Of a stretch of 6,630 nucleotides of DNA, positions 1-5,444 are shown piece after piece. The DNA lies in the NCBI GenBank assembly GCA_946563605.1, contig CAMNVW010000078.1:1-6630 (forward strand). Direction: 5' to 3'. Each line of letters starts with the position of its first letter. Position 1 is the stretch's first letter. Below the pieces are notes generated by a model. It searched no databases, had not been told where the DNA came from, and was given only the letters and a program-made list of their open reading frames with translations. A program made the translations under genes and the position numbers. Origin of the DNA: an uncultured Clostridia bacterium. GTDB taxonomy: Bacteria; Bacillota; Clostridia; Oscillospirales; Ruminococcaceae.

Positions 1-2538
1 CAGGCTATCCATGTGGTCGAATACCATGCGGACGCTCTCGAATACCGGCAGACCGTTTTCATCGTAATCCGGTATCAGCATATAAACCTTGTGGTTTGCA
101 GCTTTGAACTCGTTGGAAACGATGTTCTGAACATTTGCAGCGGATAATGCGAAGGAGATTAGTGTTGGTGGAACATGGATGTCCTCAAAGGAACCGGACA
201 TCGAGTCTTTACCGCCGATTGCAGCGCATCCCAGTTCGAGCTGTGCTTTCAGTGCACCAAGCAGTGCCTGGAACGGTTTGCCCCATTTCATCGGGTCGCT
301 GCCGATTTTCTCGAAGTATTCCTGGAAGCTCAGCCAGCATTTTTCTCTGGAACCGCCGACTGCAATTACCTTCGCGATGGATTCTACTACTGCAAGCATT
401 GCGCCGCGGAATGGATTTGCATCGGAAATATATGGGTTAAAGCCCCATGCCATGATTGAGCAGGTGTTGGTCTCGCCGTGACGCAGCGGAATCTTTGCAA
501 CCATTGCCTGTGCAGGGGTCAGCTGTGTTTTGCCGCCGTATGGCATCAGGACGGTGTTTGCGCCAACGGTGGAGTCGAAGCGGTCGGACAGACCTTTCTG
601 AGAACATACGTTGAGGTCGCCCATAACCTTTTCGAATTTTTCCTTCATAGAAATGCCCTTGCCGCAGCAGCATTTACATTCTTTTTCTGCCGGTGCAGTA
701 ACGACAACGCTTGTATATTTTGCAGCGCCGTTGGAGTTGAGGAACTCTCTGGACAGGTCAACGATGGTCTTTTCTCTCCAGGACATCACGAGTCTTGGTT
801 CCTCGGTCACCTGTGCGACAACGGTTGCCAGCAGGTTTTCTTTGTCTGCTGCCTGCATGAATTTTTCAACGTCCTCTTTTGCAACAACAACTGCCATTCT
901 CTCCTGAGATTCGCTGATAGCAAGCTCTGTGCCGTCCAGACCGTCATATTTTTTCGGTACCAGATCGAGGTTGATCTTTAAGCCGTCTGCCAGCTCGCCG
1001 ATTGCAACCGAAACACCGCCTGCACCAAAGTCGTTGCAGCGTTTGATCATGCGGGTTACATCGCCGTTGCGGAACAGACGCTGAATCTTTCTTTCCTCAG
1101 GCGCGTTGCCTTTCTGTACCTCTGCGCCGCAGCTGGAAAGGGATTCCACATTGTGGGATTTTGAGGAACCGGTTGCACCGCCGCAGCCGTCGCGTCCGGT
1201 CTTGCCGCCGAGCAGGATAACAACATCGCCCGGGATTGGTTCTGCGCGGACAACATTTTCTGCCGGAACCGCACCGACAACTGCGCCGACTTCCATACGT
1301 TTTGCAACATAGCCAGGATGATACAGCTCGCTTACCTGTCCGGTTGCCAGACCGATCTGGTTGCCGTAGGAGCTGTAACCTGCCGCCGCTGTGGTGACGA
1401 TCTTTTTCTGCGGCAGTTTGCCTTTGATGGTATCCTCAAACGGAGTCAGCGGGTCAGCCGCGCCGGTAACACGCATTGCCTGATAAATGTATGCACGTCC
1501 GGACAGCGGGTCACGGATCGCACCGCCCAGGCAGGTTGCTGCACCGCCGAATGGCTCGATCTCGGTTGGATGGTTGTGAGTCTCGTTCTTAAACTGGAGC
1601 AGCCAATCCTGTTCCTCGCCGTCAACATCGACTTTGATCTTGACAGAGCAGGCGTTGATCTCTTCGGACTCGTCGAGGTCGTTGAGCAGACCTTTCTTCT
1701 TGAGCGCCTTTGCGCCGATGGTTGCCAGATCCATCAGGGTCATCGGTTTGTTTTTGCCTGCATGAACGGTTTTTCTCAGCTCGATATATTCGTTGTAAGC
1801 GTCTTTGATGTAATCGCTCTCGATGTCCACGTTCTCGATCTGGGTAGAGAACGTGGTATGACGGCAGTGGTCAGACCAGTAGGTGTCGATCATGCGGATC
1901 TCGGTGATGGTCGGCGCACGTTTTTCGGTCTCTTTAAAATATTTCTGGCAGTAGGTGATATCGCCCAGATCCATTGCCAGACCGTAGTGGCTGATAAATT
2001 CTTTGAGTCCCTGCTCGTCCAGCGCGCAGAAATCCTCCAGTACCGCTACATCTGCCGGAACTTCAAACGGGGTGTGCAGGGTTTCAGGAGTTTCCATGGT
2101 TGCTTCCATCGACTCAACAGGGTTGATGAGGTTTGCTTTGATGCGGGTCAGTTCCTCATCGGAAACGCCGCCGATAACGTAAACCTTTGCGGAAGCAACG
2201 GTTGGACGTTCGTTCTGTGCAGCCAGCTGGATACACTGTGCAGCGGAGTCTGCGCGCTGGTCAAACTGACCTGGCAGGAACTGTACTGCGAACACCTTTT
2301 CATCCTGCGCAAAGGCTGGCAGGACATCATAAACATTGTCTACCTGCGGTTCAGAGAAGATCGTGTTTTTTGCAAGTTCAAAATCCTCTTCCGAAATATC
2401 CTCCACATCGTAACGGTTCAGGATACGGACAGAGGATGCGGATTGAATACCCAAAGAATTGTGGATGTCAGAAAGAACGCCCTGCGCCTCAACAGCGTAT
2501 GGAGTTTTCTTTTCGACATATACTCTGTAAACTGACAT
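1..2538 (-). CDS. purL: Phosphoribosylformylglycinamidine synthase (FGAM synthase), clostridial single-chain type, 3' end cut off by window
   Basis: The enzyme catalyses the fourth step of purine synthesis: FGAR + glutamine + ATP gives FGAM. Translating the minus strand from ATG at 2538 gives 846 residues with no stop, ending in frame at base 1. Visible hallmarks: WSDHCRHTTF at residues 221-230, FKNETHNHPTEIEPFGG from 316, a glycine-rich DGCGGATGSS from 450, NDFGAGG at 502-508, PLRHGET at 684-690 and GGKDSMSG at 775-782. These run through the N-terminal region, the first synthase half and much of the second half. The C-terminal class I glutaminase domain of single-chain PurL (family about 1250 residues, from general knowledge) would lie beyond the left edge, so its presence is inferred. 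An AGGAG ribosome binding site 10 bases upstream supports the start. A Cys cluster, C621-K-C-C-C625, lies between the two synthase halves. The gene has its own promoter (about 2625) and a short structured leader. Identity is very secure. Confidence 0.97.
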   Translation of the reverse strand, partial: MSVYRVYVEKKTPYAVEAQGVLSDIHNSLGIQSASSVRILNRYDVEDISEEDFELAKNTIFSEPQVDNVYDVLPAFAQDEKVFAVQFLPGQFDQRADSAAQCIQLAAQNERPTVASAKVYVIGGVSDEELTRIKANLINPVESMEATMETPETLHTPFEVPADVAVLEDFCALDEQGLKEFISHYGLAMDLGDITYCQKYFKETEKRAPTITEIRMIDTYWSDHCRHTTFSTQIENVDIESDYIKDAYNEYIELRKTVHAGKNKPMTLMDLATIGAKALKKKGLLNDLDESEEINACSVKIKVDVDGEEQDWLLQFKNETHNHPTEIEPFGGAATCLGGAIRDPLSGRAYIYQAMRVTGAADPLTPFEDTIKGKLPQKKIVTTAAAGYSSYGNQIGLATGQVSELYHPGYVAKRMEVGAVVGAVPAENVVRAEPIPGDVVILLGGKTGRDGCGGATGSSKSHNVESLSSCGAEVQKGNAPEERKIQRLFRNGDVTRMIKRCNDFGAGGVSVAIGELADGLKINLDLVPKKYDGLDGTELAISESQERMAVVVAKEDVEKFMQAADKENLLATVVAQVTEEPRLVMSWREKTIVDLSREFLNSNGAAKYTSVVVTAPAEKECKCCCGKGISMKEKFEKVMGDLNVCSQKGLSDRFDSTVGANTVLMPYGGKTQLTPAQAMVAKIPLRHGETNTCSIMAWGFNPYISDANPFRGAMLAVVESIAKVIAVGGSREKCWLSFQEYFEKIGSDPMKWGKPFQALLGALKAQLELGCAAIGGKDSMSGSFEDIHVPPTLISFALSAANVQNIVSNEFKAANHKVYMLIPDYDENGLPVFESVRMVFDHMDSL

Positions 2539-2548
2539 AGTTCGCACA

Positions 2549-2553
2549 CTCCT
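2549..2553 (-). promoter_or_regulatory. purL ribosome binding site
   Basis: AGGAG on the minus strand, 10 bases before the purL ATG. It follows a run of T and a purine-rich stretch. It is the only good Shine-Dalgarno match near the start and fixes the N-terminus as MSVYRVYVEKK. Confidence 0.8.
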
Positions 2554-2580
2554 AAAAAACTTTTGTTTTCTCTCTTTTGC

Positions 2581-2602
2581 TTTTCTGCCCTCCCGCAGAA
2601 AA
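2581..2602 (-). repeat. Inverted repeat (8-bp hairpin) in the purL leader
   Basis: On the minus strand TTTTCTGC and GCAGAAAA form a perfect 8-bp stem around a six-base GGGAGG loop. If the TATAAT at 2625-2630 is the -10 box, the hairpin lies about 15-40 bases into the transcript and about 28 bases upstream of the ribosome binding site. No T-run follows directly, so it does not look like a terminator. A regulatory or mRNA-stabilising role is inference only. Confidence 0.5.
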
Positions 2603-2624
2603 TCCGCAGGAAGTATTTTGTTTC

Positions 2625-2654
2625 ATTATACCATAATTTTCTTCGGTTTGTATA
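2625..2654 (-). promoter_or_regulatory. Probable purL promoter (extended -10 type)
   Basis: On the minus strand there is a perfect TATAAT (2625-2630) preceded by TGG, which makes an extended -10 box. The -35 region is weak: TATACA at 2649-2654 with an 18-base spacer matches four of six consensus positions. Transcription would start near 2618, leaving a leader of about 80 bases. No purine riboswitch core or T-box was recognised in this leader. Confidence 0.65.
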
Positions 2655-2673
2655 CTGATATTATCTGACACGG

Positions 2674-2696
2674 TGAAAAAAATCGACCGATTTCAC
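2674..2696 (-). terminator. Weak terminator-like hairpin after acyP
   Basis: On the minus strand, 11 bases after the acylphosphatase stop codon, AAATC and GATTT pair around a four-base loop and run straight into further T residues (seven in a row). Flanking GTG and CAC can extend the stem if some T are bulged. The stem is AT-rich and short, so it is at best a leaky terminator for the mtaB-acyP unit. Confidence 0.35.
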
Positions 2697-2707
2697 GGCA
2701 ATCTTTG

Positions 2708-2989
2708 CTAATATTTAATAAAAAAATCCCGTTCGCTTCTGTTTTCATCAAAATCGAGCCTTTTTGCCGCCAGAGAATCGACCTGAATCCACAGAGTACC
2801 CTCTCTGATTTTTTGCAGCATCCGCTGGATGTTTTCTTCCTCACCCTGCAAAAAAAGTTCTACCGAACCGTCATCAAGGTTTTGGACCCATCCGCCGACG
2901 CTCCATTCATTCGCCGCACGCAGCGCGTAGTACCGAAAGCCAACGCCCTGTACACGTCCGGTGACAATCGCGCGGTATTGTACCTGCAT
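2708..2989 (-). CDS. acyP: Acylphosphatase
   Basis: This small soluble enzyme hydrolyses acyl phosphates such as acetyl phosphate and carbamoyl phosphate. The 93-residue product has the family's usual size of about 90 residues and both signature motifs: GRVQGVGFR at 11-19, with R19 as the phosphate-binding catalytic arginine, and GWVQNLDDGSVE at 33-44, with N37 as the catalytic asparagine. The rest fits the ferredoxin-like alpha/beta sandwich. The start is supported by AAGGTGG six bases upstream (2996-3002). It begins 20 bases after the mtaB stop codon on the same strand, so the two genes are probably cotranscribed. The physiological substrate is unknown for most bacterial members. No signal peptide or membrane segment is seen. 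Confidence 0.95.
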   Translation of the reverse strand: MQVQYRAIVTGRVQGVGFRYYALRAANEWSVGGWVQNLDDGSVELFLQGEEENIQRMLQKIREGTLWIQVDSLAAKRLDFDENRSERDFFIKY

Positions 2990-3009
2990 GACCGACCACC
3001 TTTCTTTCG

Positions 3010-4299
3010 CTAGATAATCTCCCCGACACAGTAATCATCCGTCGCGCCGGTAATCTTGACATCATGGATCTGTCCGCAAAGCTCCTGCTGCACCTTTACA
3101 CAGACCGGCGTATAGTTTTGGGTGTAGCCGTGCTGCATCCCGTCGATGCGCTCGGTCTCGAACAGGACGCTTTCCTGCAAGCCTACCTGCGACTGCAAAA
3201 ATTCCCTGCGGCTCTGATCGGTCACCTGCACCATCTGATGGCTGCGCTCTTCCTTTTGGTGGTTGGTCAGCTGGTCGGGCATCTTTGCGGCGCGCGTACC
3301 AGGGCGGACAGAATAGGCAAAGACGTGCGCCTTGCCAAAACCGATCTCCTTTGCAAATGCAAGCGACTGCTCAAATTCTTCCTGTGTTTCCCCGGGGAAA
3401 CCAACCATAATATCGGTCGTGATGGACGGATTCTCAAATTTTTGGCGGATACGCGCGGACAAATCGCGGTAGAACGCGGTATCATAATGGCGGTTCATCC
3501 GCTTTAAGGTCGCATCACAGCCGCTTTGCAGCGAAAGATGAAACTGCGGACAGAATTTCGGCAGCGACGCCAAAATCTCAAGGTTTTGGTCGGTGAGCAT
3601 CAGCGGCTCCAGTGAACCCAGACGCACGCGCTCGATTCCCTCGGTGGTGCAGGCAAGCGTCACCGCATCCACCAGATGGCAGCCAATATCCTTTCCGTAG
3701 CTGGACAGGTCGATTCCCACCAGAACGACCTCCTTGTAGCCCTTCGCGCTCAAATCGTACAGTTCGAGCTTTAATTCATCCAGCGGCTTTGAGCGGTTGA
3801 AGCCCCTTGCATACGGGATGATACAGTAGGAGCAGTAATGCTCGCATCCATCCTGAATTTTGATGAACGCCCTTGTGCGCTCCAAAAAGCTGTCCGCGTG
3901 CATCTGCTCAAAGCGTTCCTCTTTGGTGTGCGGGGTAATCTGCACGATACGCTTGCCGTCTTTGAGATACTGGTTGACGCTCTCCAGCACCTTTTTCTTT
4001 TCGCCTGCGCCGACAAGGATATCCACCTCACTCAGCTGCTGTGCTTCCTTTGGAAACGCCTGCGGAAAGCATCCTGTCATCGCAATGACTGCCGATGGGT
4101 TCTGCCGCTTCATGCGGTGGATGATCTGACGGGTCTTTTTATCGCCGGACGCTGTTACTGTGCAGGAATTGATGACATACACGTCAGCCATGTCGCTGCT
4201 TTCCACAATGTCATATCCATACGCCGCAAACTGCTGCATCATGATCTGTGTTTCATACTGGTTTACCTTGCATCCCAATGTATAGAACGCTGCTCGCAT
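3010..4299 (-). CDS. mtaB: tRNA (N6-L-threonylcarbamoyladenosine(37)-C2)-methylthiotransferase MtaB
   Basis: This radical-SAM enzyme adds a methylthio group to t6A37 of tRNAs reading ANN codons, giving ms2t6A (B. subtilis homologue YqeV). Numbered from the chosen ATG (429 residues), the N-terminal methylthiotransferase domain has the three cluster cysteines C10 (in FYTLGCKVNQYET), C46 (NSCTVT) and C77 (TGCFPQ). The radical-SAM cluster motif CxxxCxxC is C152, C156 and C159 (GCEHYCSYCIIPYARG). The last 60 or so residues match a TRAM RNA-binding domain. LGCKVNQ points to the MtaB rather than the MiaB or RimO branch. An in-frame upstream ATG at 4374 would add 25 residues (MIPKTGTSF...) that look unlike the family. 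The downstream ATG fits family N-termini and has AGAGGA three bases before it, a rather tight spacing. The 4374 start (454 residues, with AAGGG close by) remains possible. acyP follows 20 bases downstream. Confidence 0.94.
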   Translation of the reverse strand: MRAAFYTLGCKVNQYETQIMMQQFAAYGYDIVESSDMADVYVINSCTVTASGDKKTRQIIHRMKRQNPSAVIAMTGCFPQAFPKEAQQLSEVDILVGAGEKKKVLESVNQYLKDGKRIVQITPHTKEERFEQMHADSFLERTRAFIKIQDGCEHYCSYCIIPYARGFNRSKPLDELKLELYDLSAKGYKEVVLVGIDLSSYGKDIGCHLVDAVTLACTTEGIERVRLGSLEPLMLTDQNLEILASLPKFCPQFHLSLQSGCDATLKRMNRHYDTAFYRDLSARIRQKFENPSITTDIMVGFPGETQEEFEQSLAFAKEIGFGKAHVFAYSVRPGTRAAKMPDQLTNHQKEERSHQMVQVTDQSRREFLQSQVGLQESVLFETERIDGMQHGYTQNYTPVCVKVQQELCGQIHDVKITGATDDYCVGEII

Positions 4300-4391
4300 A
4301 GTTCCTCTTTTCTCCGGTGCTGCTCCGGTACCCTGTTTACTTACAGCAAATGAAGTTCCTGTTTTGGGGATCATTTTCCCTTTTTCATAAC

Positions 4392-4415
4392 AAAATCAGA
4401 TATGTTGCTGATTTT
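4392..4415. repeat. 8-bp inverted repeat between mtaB and the HPr-like gene
   Basis: AAAATCAG and CTGATTTT form a perfect dyad with an eight-base spacer. It lies upstream of mtaB, inside its predicted leader, and upstream of the plus-strand -35 box at 4444. It has no following T-run on either strand. It could be an operator or a leader hairpin; which one cannot be told. Confidence 0.4.
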
Positions 4416-4419
4416 CTCC

Positions 4420-4434
4420 ATACAATCTTTGTAT
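4420..4434. repeat. ATACAA-TCT-TTGTAT dyad, operator-like
   Basis: A perfect 6-bp dyad with a 3-base centre, 9 bases upstream of the -35 box of the HPr-like gene and just downstream of the predicted mtaB transcription start. The size and position fit a binding site for a dimeric regulator, but no known regulator consensus is recognised. A chance occurrence in AT-rich DNA is possible. Confidence 0.35.
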
Positions 4435-4443
4435 TGATAGCTA

Positions 4444-4472
4444 TTGAAAATATTCTACAAATAAATTATAAT
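4444..4472 (+). promoter_or_regulatory. Promoter of the HPr-like gene
   Basis: TTGAAA (4444-4449), a 17-base spacer, then a perfect TATAAT (4467-4472). This is close to the sigma-A consensus (five of six and six of six). The transcript would start near 4479, giving a leader of about 83 bases that contains two hairpins. The -10 box overlaps the one predicted for mtaB on the other strand. Confidence 0.8.
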
Positions 4473-4493
4473 GAATTTAAACTGTAAATACAA
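4465..4493 (-). promoter_or_regulatory. Probable mtaB promoter, sharing the -10 element with the divergent gene
   Basis: On the minus strand TTGTAT (4488-4493), a 17-base spacer and a perfect TATAAT (4465-4470). The eight bases 4465-4472, ATTATAAT, are self-complementary and supply the -10 box on both strands. The mtaB leader would be about 160 bases to the chosen start, or about 85 bases to the upstream ATG. Confidence 0.6.
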
Positions 4494-4498
4494 CCGCC

Positions 4499-4540
4499 TT
4501 TCGACAAAAGATCGCGTCGAAATTCCGGTAATATTTTACC
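4499..4540 (+). repeat. Two tandem small hairpins in the leader of the HPr-like gene
   Basis: TTTCGAC (4499-4505) pairs perfectly with GTCGAAA (4516-4522) across a ten-base loop. Four bases later GGTAA (4527-4531) pairs with TTACC (4536-4540) across TATT. The second hairpin ends six bases before the AAAGGAG ribosome binding site. Neither is followed by a T-run. An effect on translation or mRNA stability is possible but not shown. Confidence 0.45.
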
Positions 4541-4545
4541 ATAAC

Positions 4546-4552
4546 AAAGGAG
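4546..4552 (+). promoter_or_regulatory. Ribosome binding site of the HPr-like gene
   Basis: AAAGGAG with a 9-base spacer to the ATG at 4562. It decides in favour of this start over the internal ATG at 4580 (Met7), which has no comparable site. Confidence 0.85.
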
Positions 4553-4561
4553 AGATTTTAT

Positions 4562-4792
4562 ATGAAACGTGAAAATATCATGCTCAGAACCATCAACGAC
4601 GTCAAAGCCTTTGTCAATGCTGTGACAAAATATAATTTTAAAGTTGATCTTCTCTCCGGCAGATATGTCGTAGACGCAAAATCAATCATGGGCATTTTCG
4701 GTCTGGACCTTTCCAAAGAGATCACCATGGAGATCCATTCTGACGATTGCGAAGAATTCCTCGATGAAGTAAAACCGTTCATCGTCAAATAA
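4562..4792 (+). CDS. HPr-family protein lacking the catalytic histidine
   Basis: A 76-residue soluble protein with the HPr fold pattern. The strongest match is D38-AKSIMGIFGLDL-S51, equivalent to the LKSIMGVMSLGI segment of HPr. S41 corresponds to HPr Ser46, the site of HPr kinase/phosphorylase. At the N-terminus the active-site loop GIHARPA of true HPr is replaced by TINDVKAFV, and no histidine occurs until H59. It therefore cannot carry the His15 phosphate of the phosphotransferase system in the usual way. Proteins of this sort are found in Clostridia and are often labelled HPr family phosphocarrier; that label overstates what the sequence shows. A Crh-like regulatory role through the serine is a reasonable inference. 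It is monocistronic, with a near-consensus promoter, a structured leader and its own terminator, which suggests substantial expression. It is the only plus-strand gene here and is divergent from mtaB. Confidence 0.85.
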   Translation: MKRENIMLRTINDVKAFVNAVTKYNFKVDLLSGRYVVDAKSIMGIFGLDLSKEITMEIHSDDCEEFLDEVKPFIVK

Positions 4793-4822
4793 ACCTTTCG
4801 CATTTCCCAATGATACCGCAGC

Positions 4823-4854
4823 AAAAAAGGAGCCCTTGTAAGGCTCCTTTTTTT
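4823..4854. terminator. Bidirectional intrinsic terminator between convergent genes
   Basis: GGAGCC (4829-4834) pairs with GGCTCC (4842-4847) around a seven-base loop. Six A residues precede the stem and seven T residues follow it. On the plus strand it ends the HPr-like gene, 30 bases after its stop. On the minus strand the A-run becomes the T-run and it ends the Nudix gene, whose stop codon is at 4864-4866. It is a textbook shared terminator. Confidence 0.93.
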
Positions 4855-4863
4855 GTTTGCTTT

Positions 4864-5379
4864 TTATACTGCGCTGCGTTTTTGTTTTGGAAGATTGCCG
4901 CGGTAAACGTCAAAAAAGTTTTTCAGCACAGGATGCAGCAGGTCCTCCCGCTCCATTTTGCGGTACTGTGCTTCGTTTACCCAGCAAAAATCCACCACTT
5001 CTTCCGGCTGCATGATAATCTGCTCGTCCGCAATGTCCTTGCACACCACAAAGGTATCCAAAAAGCTGTGCAGACGGCGTTCCTGTCCCACAAGGATCAG
5101 CTCCTGCGGCGCAAACACCAAGCCTGTTTCCTCGCGCGTTTCCCTGACGGCGGCGGTGAGGGCATCCTCACCCACCAGTGCGGAGCCGCCGGTACACGCC
5201 CATTTGAGCCCGAAAGGAATCTCGGGATGACGCTGGGTCAACAGAACCTCTTGCCGGCTGTTATAGACCCAGATATTCACCACCAGATGATAGTCTCCAT
5301 CCGCAATGGGTTCTCCCCGCAGGTGCCGCCGTCCGATTTTCACCCTGTCGGCATTGTAAATATCCCAGTATTCCGCCAT
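4864..5379 (-). CDS. Nudix hydrolase, isopentenyl-diphosphate isomerase-like subgroup
   Basis: A 171-residue soluble protein with a complete Nudix box at G65-L87: G65, E71, R79, E80, E83, E84 and G86 all match Gx5Ex7REUxEExGU, and these glutamates bind the catalytic metal. The hydrophobic U position in REU is T81, a mild deviation. The N-terminal pattern (WDIYNADRVKIGRRHLRGEP, then YHLVVNIWV) resembles the Nudix group related to isopentenyl-diphosphate isomerase. Hydrolysis of a nucleoside diphosphate derivative is more likely than isomerisation, but the substrate cannot be read. The start at 5379 is preceded by AAAGGAG with an 8-base spacer (5388-5394). An in-frame ATG at 5415 would add 12 residues without such support. 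It lies 65 bases after ddh on the same strand with no terminator between, so it is probably cotranscribed with ddh and ends at the shared terminator. Confidence 0.9.
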   Translation of the reverse strand: MAEYWDIYNADRVKIGRRHLRGEPIADGDYHLVVNIWVYNSRQEVLLTQRHPEIPFGLKWACTGGSALVGEDALTAAVRETREETGLVFAPQELILVGQERRLHSFLDTFVVCKDIADEQIIMQPEEVVDFCWVNEAQYRKMEREDLLHPVLKNFFDVYRGNLPKQKRSAV

Positions 5380-5387
5380 CCTTTTTT

Positions 5388-5394
5388 CTCCTTT
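5388..5394 (-). promoter_or_regulatory. Ribosome binding site deciding the Nudix start
   Basis: AAAGGAG on the minus strand, 8 bases before the ATG at 5379. It lies downstream of the alternative ATG at 5415, and so supports the shorter 171-residue product. Confidence 0.85.
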
Positions 5395-5444
5395 CCATAT
5401 GGTCAATGGATTCATTTTTTTCTATCAAGTGATAACGTTGCCCT

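Noticed and set aside
478..981. A 167-codon plus-strand frame, with a smaller overlapping one at 611-907
   Set aside because: Both are antisense to conserved PurL motifs, and no family is recognised in them.
1318..2535. A 405-codon open frame on the plus strand
   Set aside because: It lies wholly antisense to purL, whose protein is unmistakable. The antisense translation is rich in Cys, Phe and Val without any recognisable domain.
2539..2707. A purine riboswitch or T-box ahead of purL
   Set aside because: The predicted leader of about 80 bases is short, and no conserved aptamer core sequences or T-box motif were found on reading it.
3838..4353. Plus-strand frames opposite mtaB
   Set aside because: They are shadows of the MtaB reading frame, including its cluster-cysteine regions, and have no credible ribosome binding site or domain.
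5422..5433. TATCA-AG-TGATA dyad between ddh and the Nudix gene as a terminator
   Set aside because: The stem is only 5 bp and AT-rich, and on the minus strand it is followed by A rather than T. It does not argue against cotranscription.
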